From Hymenobacter cellulosivorans (GTDB lineage: Bacteria; Bacteroidota; Bacteroidia; Cytophagales; Hymenobacteraceae), in NCBI RefSeq assembly GCF_022919135.1, contig NZ_CP095049.1:1802501-1866500 (forward strand): a stretch of DNA of 64,000 nt, read 5' to 3'. Below the pieces are notes generated by a model. It ran no database searches, was not told the origin of the DNA, and saw only the letters and a program-made list of their open reading frames with translations. Position 1 is the stretch's first letter. Each line of letters opens with the position of its first letter. Of this stretch, positions 1 to 9,808 are shown one piece after another. Made by a program: the position numbers and the translations under genes.

Positions 1-1035
<1,035 letters not shown>

Positions 1036-1113
1036 AACCCAGTTCTGCTTCTTTCTTCTTACCCGTTTCCTGCGTCAACGTTATTGACTATGCAAACCTG
1101 CATGGACACCAGT

Positions 1114-1225
1114 AATGGTGGCTTTAGCACGGGTGTTCACCTCTTCCCATTCCGAACAGAGCAGTTAAGCCCCGTAGCGCCTATGGTACTACCTTCATCG
1201 GTGGGAGAGTCGGTCGCCGCCAACC
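1114..1225 (+). rRNA. 5S ribosomal RNA
   Basis: A stretch of about 112 bases, roughly 80 bases after the 23S end, begins TGGTGGCTTTAGCACGGG and contains the 5S core CCATTCCGAACAG (loop B/C region) and GGTGGGAGAGT. The two ends can pair (GGTGG near the start with the CCGCC/CCAACC end), as expected for helix I. The order 23S then 5S is the usual bacterial one. End points are approximate. Confidence 0.95.
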
Positions 1226-1235
1226 TTTTTCTAGC

Positions 1236-1275
1236 AACACCCCCTCGCGACTTCGGGCTGCGAGGGGGTGTTCTC
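1236..1275 (+). terminator. Terminator of the rRNA operon
   Basis: A perfect 13-bp stem (AACACCCCCTCGC / GCGAGGGGGTGTT) with a short loop containing CTTCGG lies 10 bases after the 5S gene. The T-tract is weak (TTCTCGTTT), but the position and strength fit an rRNA operon terminator. Confidence 0.8.
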
Positions 1276-1392
1276 GTTTGGGGCCTACCCGCCCCGGCCG
1301 GCCCGCTGCCGAACCCGTGGAAGGCGCGGTAGAAGGACGTGGGAACGCAGGCCTTACGCGGGGCAGGGGCGCGTTGCGGTTGAGGGGGCGCA
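1276..1392. other. Intergenic, no gene seen
   Basis: GC-rich stretch between the rRNA terminator and the trehalase relic. No conserved reading frame, RNA or repeat was recognised. It may be the former downstream flank of the lost trehalase gene. Confidence 0.4.
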
Positions 1393-1488
1393 TTAGTGGG
1401 ATGGGCGCGTCTGGCGGTTGAGCAGGGTGAGCAGCACGCCATTGGTCCAGCCGAAGCCGTCCTGCAGGGGGTATTCTCCACCGCCAGC
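1393..1488 (-). pseudogene. Relic of a trehalase (C-terminal end only)
   Basis: Read on the minus strand, this piece encodes [19 protein letters not shown] followed by about a dozen residues and a TAA stop at 1393-1395. That is the highly conserved C-terminal block of GH37 trehalases ([18 protein letters not shown]). Upstream of the glycines the frame loses any resemblance, composition turns AT-rich, and a stop follows within about 15 codons. Only about 30 of the usual 500 or more codons survive, so it cannot be functional. A deletion beside the rRNA operon most likely removed the rest of the gene (inference). Confidence 0.75.
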
Positions 1489-1574
1489 TAAGACGGATGG
1501 GGCAACTACAGCAAATTATAACTGTGTTGTAGGTTGTTTTACCGCTAGCAACTCATACAAGAGCTTATTAGAAA

Positions 1575-1641
1575 TAATCCCGATAAGATAAAATGCCCCT
1601 GTCACAGTGCGTAACAGGGGCATTTTATCTTATCGGGATTA
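1575..1641. terminator. 28-bp perfect hairpin, bidirectional terminator
   Basis: Arms 1575-1602 and 1614-1641 are exact reverse complements (28 bp) around an 11-base loop. The inner part (AAAATGCCCCTGT/ACAGGGGCATTTT) is a classic stem with A and T tails that would work in both directions. It lies just after the M16-like gene stop and faces the rRNA operon. The stem is much longer than normal for a terminator (see findings). Confidence 0.85.
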
Positions 1642-1649
1642 GTGCTTAG

Positions 1650-2927
1650 CTAAGGGCCAGCAATGACTTCAGTCATAGAAGAAGGGGACAAGTACTCTTG
1701 AGCCAAGCTTTGTAATTCTTCTGCGGTAACCTGATTGATTTCCTTGATGAAGTCGGAGTAGTATAAGGCCGGCAGATTCAGGAATACTAAGTTCTTATAC
1801 TTATCGCACTGTTCAAATACTGTACTTAGCTCATTAGCGAATTTACCAGTCATGTAGTTCTTGACTGTTTGAAGTTCCTCGCTTGGAATCAGTTCGGCTT
1901 GTAATGTGGAGAGTTCTTTATAAATCTCCTCCACCGCTATAGTAGTTGAGGCTGCGTTTACATCCGTGCCAATTACGAAGTTATTGGCGTGTTCTCGAGA
2001 GCCGATACTAGCGTAGATACCATACGTTAGACCTTTGTCTTCCCGAATATTTTTCATGAGACGGGAGCCAAAATAGCCGCCTAGCACTTTGACCAGTACC
2101 TGCAGTTTGTGCATGGTAGGGTGGCTCATATTAGGCCACAAGCGTCCAATCCGCAGAGAGGACTGCATGGCATCCGTTACTTGGACGTACTCTTTGGGAG
2201 CAGTGGCAGGCGTAGGCAGCACATCAGTTATGGCAGCATCGACCATCTTGCCAGTATTGAGTTGGCCGATGGCCTCAGTAACCAGCGCAATATGGGCGGC
2301 ACTTACGTCGCCACAGAGGAAAATCTCGGCGCTGGACAGGCGGTATGCAGCTTGGTAGAAGCCTACCAACTCCTCACGCGGCATGTCCTGAACAATGGCC
2401 TCATCGAACATACGCCCATAGGGATAGGTGGGACCGTAAAGGGTCCGAGAAAAGTGTTCGGAGGCCAGGTAGCTGGTTTTTTGACGCTCAATCCGGATGT
2501 TCTGAATCGTGCGGGCCTTAAGTTGAGCTAATTCTACCTCGGGAAATGAGGCAGCCGATATAACATCTGTTACGATGGGCAGCAAATGTTCTAAGTGACG
2601 GCTGAGACAGTACAACGTAAGCGTAGCCTGGTCGAAGCCTTGCTCACATTCGATTGAAGCGCCATAGAAGGCAACTTCGTCGGCGAGCTGGCGAGCGGTA
2701 CGCGTGAGCGTGCCCTCCAGTATCATACGGGCTGTAAGCATGGATAAGCCTGAAATAGGCTCGTACCATTTACCAGCGGGAAAGACTAACTGTAGGCGAA
2801 TGACGGGTTGCGCATCGTTGTGAATAACGTGCAGACGAGCTCCATTGGGGAGCGAAAACACGTCAGCCGCTGGTAGCGTAACGCTGGCCAGCGGCTGAAC
2901 GGAAGGAGCGACTTGACGGTCGAGCAT
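1650..2927 (-). CDS. M16 peptidase-like protein lacking the zinc motif
   Basis: 425 residues with the two-half fold of M16 (pitrilysin/insulinase) proteins: an N-terminal segment resembling the inactive half (LQLVFPAGKWYEPISGLSML) and the C-terminal block (LRIGRLW, GGYFGSRLMKNIREDKGLTYGIYASI) typical of the family. The catalytic HxxEH is absent; the equivalent place reads ISGLSMLTARMILEG. It is thus probably a non-catalytic partner, as found in paired M16 systems, or a chaperone-like subunit. No obvious signal peptide is seen. The start lies 9 bases from the end of porV, so it is probably the last gene of the porU-porV operon. Function in that setting is unknown. Confidence 0.85.
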   Translation of the reverse strand: MLDRQVAPSVQPLASVTLPAADVFSLPNGARLHVIHNDAQPVIRLQLVFPAGKWYEPISGLSMLTARMILEGTLTRTARQLADEVAFYGASIECEQGFDQATLTLYCLSRHLEHLLPIVTDVISAASFPEVELAQLKARTIQNIRIERQKTSYLASEHFSRTLYGPTYPYGRMFDEAIVQDMPREELVGFYQAAYRLSSAEIFLCGDVSAAHIALVTEAIGQLNTGKMVDAAITDVLPTPATAPKEYVQVTDAMQSSLRIGRLWPNMSHPTMHKLQVLVKVLGGYFGSRLMKNIREDKGLTYGIYASIGSREHANNFVIGTDVNAASTTIAVEEIYKELSTLQAELIPSEELQTVKNYMTGKFANELSTVFEQCDKYKNLVFLNLPALYYSDFIKEINQVTAEELQSLAQEYLSPSSMTEVIAGP

Positions 2928-2936
2928 AGAAACAGG

Positions 2937-4133
2937 TTAGTTGACGGGAGCGGAGCCCTCGCCGGGTCCGAAGGCCTCCTCAGACTTATTGAAGTTAAAG
3001 TGCAAGGATACGCGAATAGTTTGAGCTAGGGGGTTGGCCCGCTGATTAGGAACCAAGTAAGTGCCATCGACACCGAATACTTGATACCGTACCCCCAAAC
3101 CGAAGCTTAGGTATTGACGGTCGCCTTTCACAGGGTTTTCGTAGAAATAACCTACCCGGGCCGCTAGCAGGTCGTTGTACCAGTACTCCAAGCCCGCGGA
3201 AATGTTGATTTCCTTGAGTTCTTCGCTAAAGCCGCCTGGGGCGTCGCTGAAGGAGCCAAGAATGCCGCCAACAATGCCTTTGGCCCGGATATCCTCATTC
3301 TTGGCTTTGATGGTCTTGCCAAAGCCAACCGTGTCGCCTTCCATATAGAAGGGAGTAGGCACCAACAACTTGCTGGCATCAACGGTGAGGGTGATTTTGT
3401 TGTAGGCATCAAGCTCCCGGGTAATGGCCGTGCCGAGCTTGAGGGTGGTGGGCAAGAAGTCGGCCTGCAGCGGGTTGGTGTAGGTCATCTTGTTGCCAAT
3501 GTTCGAGATAGTGGCACCCAAGCCCAGGTTATACTCGCCGGGGCCGATAGAGAGGTCCTTGGTGTAGTACGCTCCCAGATCGACGGCGGCGGCATTGCCG
3601 GGTTTGCCGCTGATGGTTTCGCCCGTTAGGTTAGAGCGGACGTAACGGGCCGTGATACCCACCCCGAAGTTCTCGCTCAGCTTCTGCCCGTAGGAAACGC
3701 TAACTGCATACTCCTTGGGGTTGAAGTCGCCCTTGGGGTTATTTCTTTCGTCGCGGAAGGAAATAGTGCCCAAATCGAAGTACATCAGTGAGGCCGAAAT
3801 AGCGGAGCGCTGGCCGAGCTTGCTAAACCCCGACAGGTACGCTAGGCCCATATCGTCAGTTACGTTGCGCAGCCACGGCGAGTAGGAGGGCGACACACCG
3901 TACTTGCTGGTCACGAAGCCTAATTTGCCGGCATTGTGGTACGAAGCATTGGCGTCGGGCGAAATGGCTACTCCCGCCTCTCCTAGAGCTGCCGAACGAG
4001 CATCGGGGCTCAGGGTCAGAATCGGAACGGCGGTTGTGATGGTGTTCGGTGAACTCTGAGCCTGAGCTGCGATAGAAACGCCCAGTAAGCCGGGAAGGAG
4101 CGCTAATCGCAAAGGCAGCTTCAACAATGTCAT
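2937..4133 (-). CDS. porV: PorV, T9SS outer-membrane shuttle protein
   Basis: 398 residues. A signal peptide (MTLLKLPLRLALLPGLLGVS..AQAQ) is followed by the family start ITTAVPILTLSPDARSAALGEAGVA and a FadL-like barrel ending in a hydrophobic strand. PorV (LptO) collects cargo leaving the T9SS translocon and hands it to the PorU sortase at the cell surface. It sits directly after porU, as in many Bacteroidota. An upstream TTG at 4145 is in frame, but the ATG at 4133 begins a clean signal peptide and is preferred. Confidence 0.93.
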   Translation of the reverse strand: MTLLKLPLRLALLPGLLGVSIAAQAQSSPNTITTAVPILTLSPDARSAALGEAGVAISPDANASYHNAGKLGFVTSKYGVSPSYSPWLRNVTDDMGLAYLSGFSKLGQRSAISASLMYFDLGTISFRDERNNPKGDFNPKEYAVSVSYGQKLSENFGVGITARYVRSNLTGETISGKPGNAAAVDLGAYYTKDLSIGPGEYNLGLGATISNIGNKMTYTNPLQADFLPTTLKLGTAITRELDAYNKITLTVDASKLLVPTPFYMEGDTVGFGKTIKAKNEDIRAKGIVGGILGSFSDAPGGFSEELKEINISAGLEYWYNDLLAARVGYFYENPVKGDRQYLSFGLGVRYQVFGVDGTYLVPNQRANPLAQTIRVSLHFNFNKSEEAFGPGEGSAPVN

Positions 4134-4185
4134 AAAAGGAAACAAGAAGAGCGGAAATAAACGAAAATGGCAGTTTGCCGGAGAA

Positions 4186-7100
4186 TTAATTCAAAATAAC
4201 CAGTTTCTCGAACTTAGAAGCCGTGGCATTGTCGCGGTGGGAGCGGACACTTACGCGGTAGACGTACACGCCGCGGGCCAGCTGGTCCTCATACTCATCG
4301 CGGCCATTCCAGGTGAGAGCATCCAAGTCGCGGCCTACATGAGGACCGCTCGCCAGGATAGTTGTGCGCAACGTGCGTACCAAGCGGCCGGAAATGGTGA
4401 AGATTTGTACCTGTACGTCCAGATCATCCGTGGTGCGGTTGTGGTCGAACTGAAAGGTGGTTTTGGTAGAGAAAGGGTTTGGATAGTTCAGGACGTGCTC
4501 CAGAGCGAGCTTCTCGGTAGAAGCTGCAATAAACTCAATTTCCTGCTGAGCCGAGTTATTAAACGTATCCCAGGCCTTGAGTCGCAGTACGTGCGGGCCA
4601 GTGGCAAGGTCTTTAAACAGATACTTTACTTTTCCCGATTGATAGCTGTCCACATCGGCAGTATAAAAGTCGTTGAGGACCGTGAGCTTGGTGGGGTCGT
4701 TGTCGAGGGTAGCCGTGATTTCGTGCCCGATACCCGCACCGGCCGTGTTGATGCCGCTGGCGTCGGACAGGTGAGAAATAAGCGTGGTAGTAGTGCCCGT
4801 AACCCCACCGAAGACGAAGGACTCCCGATCCATGAACAGCTTGATCAGTGGCGGAATGGAGTCTTGCTGCGTCAGGGTAGCGGCTCCGCCCACGTAGGTT
4901 GGACGGTGGCCATTGGCGTCGACTATGCGTACCGAATCTTTAGCGTAGAGTTGGATCTTGCCTAGGCCGACGCTGTAGTTGATGTCCTTAGGAACGACGA
5001 AGTTGAATTTGAAGCGGCCATTTTTAACCGTAGCCTGACCATCGTAAATGATGTTTTCTTGGATGGGAACCGTCAGGACAACATCATCAAACTCGTTTTT
5101 CAACGTGTTTACCGTCGTTGGCTTTTCGTACACCGTAACGTGCGCCTGACCCGAAAACTGGGAATTGATTGTCTGACCATTCTTAATCAAACCCGAAAGT
5201 TTAACCTTTGAAAGTGCCTTCAGCGTATCGAGCGAGACGGCCGTAATGCTACTTCCATTAATCGAGTCCAGTACAGCTTCCTGCTCGGCAGCCGCCAGGC
5301 GTGTGGTCGGGTCGCCGAGTAGCACATAGTTGCGGGCGGAGGTACTACGGGAGCCATTGTTCTTGGAGAACTGAGTTACGTCCCCTAACCGTGACATCTG
5401 GCCGTTGGTGGGCTTGAAAATAGTATTATACAGCTGGCTGGATACACTGACCGTTTCATGGGCCAAGGCCAGGCGGGTAGTAGTGAGCAGGCCAATGGCG
5501 CCGCCTTCCACATCCGTGAGAGCCAGTTCGCCCGCAGAATCTTCCTCCGGATTGTCGTAGGTGCTAAAGTCGCAGGTGCCCGTGACCATGAAGGTAAGGC
5601 GGTTGCGGTTTTGTAGTGCCAGCACCGACTGCTTCGTCAGAATTTGCTCATCGGCCCAGCCTTTAGGGCCGCCATGGCCGCTGTAGTGGACAATGAGCGA
5701 GCCTTGCTCAATAGACTCGTCAATGGCCCGGTTGCATTCCGGGGAGCGTTGGCCGCCGGAGGCAATGGTTTGGGGATACAAATCCAGGTAAACCTTGTGG
5801 ATGTTAAACTCCGGATGGTCTGCTATTACGCTGAGCGCCTGGGGTTCGCAGGCGTCCCTGATGAATATGGAGCCGTTACCATCGTCGGCTACGAACGTGA
5901 TGCGGTTGCGCCACTTACCAAAGCTAACGGGCTCATCGTAGCGAATCAGCTTGTTCACTACCAGCGTGGCCTGGGTCAGGGAGCGGGACTGGCCACGGGG
6001 GGTGCGAATGGGCAAGCGGCCAATGCCAATATCGAGCAGGTCGTTACTGTAGCCTTCGTCCCATTCGCCCTCGTTATCGTCGAGCAGGCCAAAGTAATCA
6101 TCGGAGCAAAAGGTAACCCCCTTGCTGTTAGCCCGCGAAGTTACCAGTGCAAAAGACTCCCGGGACTCGTAGGTTGGGACGTAATTCTGCGCGTTTTTGT
6201 CTGCATCGAGCGGTGAGCGTTGTTGCCACCAGTCGGGCACCAAATCCATGTTGTTGGTGGGGTCCGATTTGTAATCGTACGAGGCGTCGCCAAAAAGCAG
6301 CAGGTAGAGCTGCTTACCGGAAGTGCTGCGGTCGTACACCATTTTCATCATATCCCGAATGGCCGTCACATCTTGCCCCCCGGAGCTGAACTCGTTGTAT
6401 ACTTCGGTGGTGGTTACTACCTCCACGTTCAGCTTATCGTGGGAGCGGCGGTAGGCAGCCAGGCGGTCAGCTTCGGGCTTGAAGGGCGGATAGGTGACGA
6501 TAACCAGATCCAGCTTGCCGTTCAGGTTGAGGCGGGCGTGCAGGTTCTGATTGGCTATGCGGTTCTTGAACAAGCGGGGTGGGGCTGGGAAGTCGCTGCC
6601 GGTAAAGGCCACAAACTCTCCGACACTATCGGTGCGGGCCACGAAATTGCCACTGCCGTTCAGGGCCAGCGAGACCGGCTGGCGGGGGTTACTTACGTCC
6701 CAGACGGTCGTCCCGCTGCCGGCACCTAGCTGAAACTCGCTGATTGGGGCGCCAGGCAGCGAGTTAAACTCTAGTAGGTTGCCCGACAGCCGCAGCCGAC
6801 GCGGAGCATTTACTTCCAAGTAGTCGAGGTAGCCCTGGCCCGAAGCGTCGGTGGGACTACTGAACACCAGCCGGACCCGGGCCTGCGCCACAGGTGCGGA
6901 AGGAACAGCATACGAGAAGGTTTGTAAGCTAGAATTTGCTACTTCCGGGTAATCCTGTGGCGAGTTACTAAAACCCGAAATCTGCTGCGTACCGAGAGTG
7001 GACCCGTTCAGAGCCACCTGGAAGCTGGTGGGCATGCCCATCGCTGATGCTGCTACCACCTGAGAGGTAAGCTGCAAGGTGGCGCCGGGTACTAAGTCGG

Positions 7101-8160
7101 GCGTAGGAATCGTAAATTCGCGGGCCGGGCTGTTATTGGTAAAACCCTCGCCCAGCCACTGCCGGCCCGATTTGGCCAGGTTTACGAGCTCACGCTCGTA
7201 GAACTGCCGGTCCAGGAACTGGTTGATGGTGGCCGTGGGGGTACCACTGACGGTGCGGGGAGTACCCACGCGCAAGCCCGGTGCATTGCCGACCGTAACA
7301 AAGTAGTAAGCTGTATCGACGTAGGCGTTGAGCTCGTGCTTAAACCGCCGGGTTGTACTATTAGTATCAAGGCTCCAGGTGTGAGGGCCGCGGGCGTAGA
7401 ACAGAATATAGTCGGCGTCGTCGAAGGAATTATCCGCTTCGCCGGCCACAAAAATGGCATTTTGAGCCAAGTCATCGGGGCGGTAGGCGCTGTTAGCCTG
7501 GGGAAGGGTACCCATGGCGTTGCCATAAATCTGGAGGCGGCGCGGGTCAAGACCCTGCGTGATGATTCCCATGCTCTCCAATGCCTTTTTATCCAGCTTG
7601 TAAATGCCGCTGTTCGCTACGCCAATCCGAAACCAGTCGCCCTGGGCCAAAACCGAGGATTTGGCGTACGTGCGGGCTTGGGTACCGGCGGGCCGGCCTT
7701 GCTCAGTAGCCAGGGAATAGGCGTATTCGAAGGAAACCAACTTTTCGGCCAGTCCGCTCTGGGCGTTGCGGCGTACGGCCGGAATCCGGGCGAAGCTCAC
7801 GTGGCGGCGCTGTTCCGTGCCGGTGGTTACCGTTGTCGTTGCTGTAGCTGGCAGATTGATGCCATCAAACAGCTTGGCATCAGCAGGGGAGAAAGCCTCG
7901 TATACGGCATTGCGCACGGTACCCTGACTAACCCGGCCGATAATACGTACCTGAAAGCTGGGATACTGCTCGCCGGAGCCGAAAAGGGCATCCTTGAACA
8001 TCGGGACTTTGCGCAGCTGGCCCATTCTGCTACCGGCTTCAATGTAGCCGTTCCAGGTGATTTGCTGCCGGACTACCTGCTCCGGTTGTTGAGCCCAAGA
8101 TGACCCCAGGGCTCCAGCAGTGAGAAACCATACAACAACCAGGAAAGTAGAGTAGCGCAT
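4186..8160 (-). CDS. porU: PorU, T9SS C25-family sortase
   Basis: About 1324 residues. PorU removes C-terminal sorting domains from T9SS cargo and attaches the cargo at the cell surface. Seen here: signal peptide (MRYSTFLVVVWFL..SSWAQ), beta-rich N-terminal half, and a gingipain-like C25 peptidase domain with the catalytic pair in VHYSGHGGPKG (His near 828) and TGTCDFSTYD (Cys near 863). The C-terminus carries its own T9SS domain (NYPNPFSTKTTFQFDHN, then SGRLVRTL and GVYVYRVS). An in-frame ATG at 8220 would add 20 residues with no signal character; ATG 8160 is preferred. It is the first gene of the porU-porV-M16 operon, 52 bases before porV. Confidence 0.93.
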   Translation of the reverse strand: MRYSTFLVVVWFLTAGALGSSWAQQPEQVVRQQITWNGYIEAGSRMGQLRKVPMFKDALFGSGEQYPSFQVRIIGRVSQGTVRNAVYEAFSPADAKLFDGINLPATATTTVTTGTEQRRHVSFARIPAVRRNAQSGLAEKLVSFEYAYSLATEQGRPAGTQARTYAKSSVLAQGDWFRIGVANSGIYKLDKKALESMGIITQGLDPRRLQIYGNAMGTLPQANSAYRPDDLAQNAIFVAGEADNSFDDADYILFYARGPHTWSLDTNSTTRRFKHELNAYVDTAYYFVTVGNAPGLRVGTPRTVSGTPTATINQFLDRQFYERELVNLAKSGRQWLGEGFTNNSPAREFTIPTPDLVPGATLQLTSQVVAASAMGMPTSFQVALNGSTLGTQQISGFSNSPQDYPEVANSSLQTFSYAVPSAPVAQARVRLVFSSPTDASGQGYLDYLEVNAPRRLRLSGNLLEFNSLPGAPISEFQLGAGSGTTVWDVSNPRQPVSLALNGSGNFVARTDSVGEFVAFTGSDFPAPPRLFKNRIANQNLHARLNLNGKLDLVIVTYPPFKPEADRLAAYRRSHDKLNVEVVTTTEVYNEFSSGGQDVTAIRDMMKMVYDRSTSGKQLYLLLFGDASYDYKSDPTNNMDLVPDWWQQRSPLDADKNAQNYVPTYESRESFALVTSRANSKGVTFCSDDYFGLLDDNEGEWDEGYSNDLLDIGIGRLPIRTPRGQSRSLTQATLVVNKLIRYDEPVSFGKWRNRITFVADDGNGSIFIRDACEPQALSVIADHPEFNIHKVYLDLYPQTIASGGQRSPECNRAIDESIEQGSLIVHYSGHGGPKGWADEQILTKQSVLALQNRNRLTFMVTGTCDFSTYDNPEEDSAGELALTDVEGGAIGLLTTTRLALAHETVSVSSQLYNTIFKPTNGQMSRLGDVTQFSKNNGSRSTSARNYVLLGDPTTRLAAAEQEAVLDSINGSSITAVSLDTLKALSKVKLSGLIKNGQTINSQFSGQAHVTVYEKPTTVNTLKNEFDDVVLTVPIQENIIYDGQATVKNGRFKFNFVVPKDINYSVGLGKIQLYAKDSVRIVDANGHRPTYVGGAATLTQQDSIPPLIKLFMDRESFVFGGVTGTTTTLISHLSDASGINTAGAGIGHEITATLDNDPTKLTVLNDFYTADVDSYQSGKVKYLFKDLATGPHVLRLKAWDTFNNSAQQEIEFIAASTEKLALEHVLNYPNPFSTKTTFQFDHNRTTDDLDVQVQIFTISGRLVRTLRTTILASGPHVGRDLDALTWNGRDEYEDQLARGVYVYRVSVRSHRDNATASKFEKLVILN

Positions 8161-8296
8161 ACTAGGTAGATTCGGGCAATAGGCGGGGCAGAAACAGAGA
8201 TGAGCTTGCAACACACTCACTATAAAAGCGGTTCATCCCTACACCGGTACTTAACTACCGAAAAGAACAAATATTGTAGAGCTGCTATCCAAAATG

Positions 8297-8983
8297 TTAG
8301 CCGTAGGCTGGCCGCACCACCGACAGCAGTACGTACAACAGCACAATCAGCGGAATGGCGGTGGCTTGCAGTCCGATGAGCAGAATTACGGCCAGCAGCA
8401 GAAAGATAAAACGCAGGGAGTTGTCTTGCCAGGTCAGGTTCTTAAACTTGAGGGCGAACAGCGGAATTTCGGCCACCAGCAGCCCGGAAAGCAGTACCGT
8501 CAGCCCCAGCAGCACCCACGGATTGAGGATGAAGGAGGTCAGCCCGAATGAGTCGTGGGCCAGGATGAGGGGCAAAGAGGCTACCACCAGCGTACAGGCC
8601 GGCGTAGGCAGCCCGATAAAGGAAGTTGTCTGCCGGGTATCGTTGTTGAACTTGGCCAACCGCAGAGCCGAGAAGACCGTCACGATAAAACCCGCGTAAG
8701 GCAGCCACTCCGGCAGCCCGCTGCTTTGGCCCAGCAAGTGAAACAGAATGGCCCCGGGTACTACGCCAAATGACACCATGTCGGCTAAAGAGTCAAGGTC
8801 CTTGCCGATGGGAGAGGAGGCGTGCAGGGCCCGGGCCAGTAGCCCGTCGGCAAAATCGAAGGCGGCGGCCAGGCCCACCAGGTAGGCAGCCGTTTCGAGG
8901 TGACCAGCGAAAATGTTGCACAGGGCCAGGCAACCCGCAAACAGATTGAGGCAGGTAACCGCGTTAGGAAGGTGATTCTTCAT
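8297..8983 (-). CDS. pssA: CDP-diacylglycerol-serine O-phosphatidyltransferase
   Basis: 228 residues, several membrane helices. The CDP-alcohol phosphatidyltransferase signature DGx2ARx8Gx3Dx3D is complete (D46 G47, A50 R51, G60, D64, D68). The enzyme makes phosphatidylserine from CDP-diacylglycerol and serine, the precursor of phosphatidylethanolamine. Assignment to PssA rather than another CDP-alcohol transferase rests on the N-terminal NAVTCLNLFAG block and the length. It begins 24 bases after the hydrolase gene upstream, so the two are likely co-transcribed. Confidence 0.9.
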   Translation of the reverse strand: MKNHLPNAVTCLNLFAGCLALCNIFAGHLETAAYLVGLAAAFDFADGLLARALHASSPIGKDLDSLADMVSFGVVPGAILFHLLGQSSGLPEWLPYAGFIVTVFSALRLAKFNNDTRQTTSFIGLPTPACTLVVASLPLILAHDSFGLTSFILNPWVLLGLTVLLSGLLVAEIPLFALKFKNLTWQDNSLRFIFLLLAVILLIGLQATAIPLIVLLYVLLSVVRPAYG

Positions 8984-9006
8984 GTAAGGGTAAAAGACAA
9001 ACGGAC

Positions 9007-9642
9007 TTAGCGCAGGAACGGATTGCCTATTCGTTCTGCCCCAATGGTAGTGGCTGGGCCGTGACCGGGATATACCGTCACGGCATCGGGCAGGGTGAGT
9101 AGCTCGGTGCGGATGCTGTTGATAAGCGTCTGGTAGTCGCCGCCGGGCAGGTCGGTGCGGCCGATGCTGCCCTGAAACAGCACGTCGCCGCCGATAACCA
9201 CCTGGGTAGGGGCATGGTAAAACACGACATGGCCCGGGGCGTGGCCCGGCGTGAAGCGCACCTCCAGCTCGGTATTGCCAAACCGGACGGGCGTGCCGGC
9301 CGTCAGAAAGCCGGTGGGCTCGGCGGGGCTATACTGGGCGAAGCCGTAGCTGGGCGCGTAGGTCGGCACGGCCCGCAGCGTGGCCAAGTCGGCTTCGTGA
9401 ATCAGAAACGGAACCTTGTAGGTGTCCAGAATAAACGCGTTGCCGAAAACGTGGTCGATGTGGCAGTGGGTATTCACCAGCAGCACTACCTGCAGCCCCT
9501 GGGCCTCGATGAAAGCCTGCAGTGCCTGTTGCTCGGCCTTGTCGTAGCAGCCAGGGTCGACGACGACGCACTGGCCGGTGGCATCATGCAGCAGGTAAGT
9601 GTTTTCGGAAAAGGCGTTGAACGTAAAGCCAGAAACGGTCAT
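9007..9642 (-). CDS. Metallo-beta-lactamase-fold hydrolase, glyoxalase II-like
   Basis: 211 residues. The zinc-binding motif THxHxDH is present (THCHIDH, 58-64), with further ligands in FTPGHAPGHVVFY, VIGGDVLF and VYPGHGPATT. The length and order match the short YcbL-type group of glyoxalase II-like hydrolases, cytosolic thioesterases that lack the C-terminal glutathione-binding domain of true GloB. The substrate cannot be read from sequence. It is the promoter-proximal gene of a pair with pssA. Confidence 0.88.
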   Translation of the reverse strand: MTVSGFTFNAFSENTYLLHDATGQCVVVDPGCYDKAEQQALQAFIEAQGLQVVLLVNTHCHIDHVFGNAFILDTYKVPFLIHEADLATLRAVPTYAPSYGFAQYSPAEPTGFLTAGTPVRFGNTELEVRFTPGHAPGHVVFYHAPTQVVIGGDVLFQGSIGRTDLPGGDYQTLINSIRTELLTLPDAVTVYPGHGPATTIGAERIGNPFLR

Positions 9643-9808
9643 GCAGCTTAATAAAATAAACCTGGCAGCTGCCAGAGAGATTGGGGAGGTAAGTTACGAG
9701 TCTTGCCGCGAACATGCATGGTAGCCCCTGGTCGTCGCCATTGGCTGTGGCGCTACCTTGGGCTTTTGAACACCGTAGCCCCGCCGTTTTCCTCTTACCT
9801 TGCCGCCC

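Noticed and set aside
1137..1481. 114-codon frame across 5S and the trehalase stub
   Set aside because: It runs through the 5S gene and the terminator and uses another frame from the trehalase relic.
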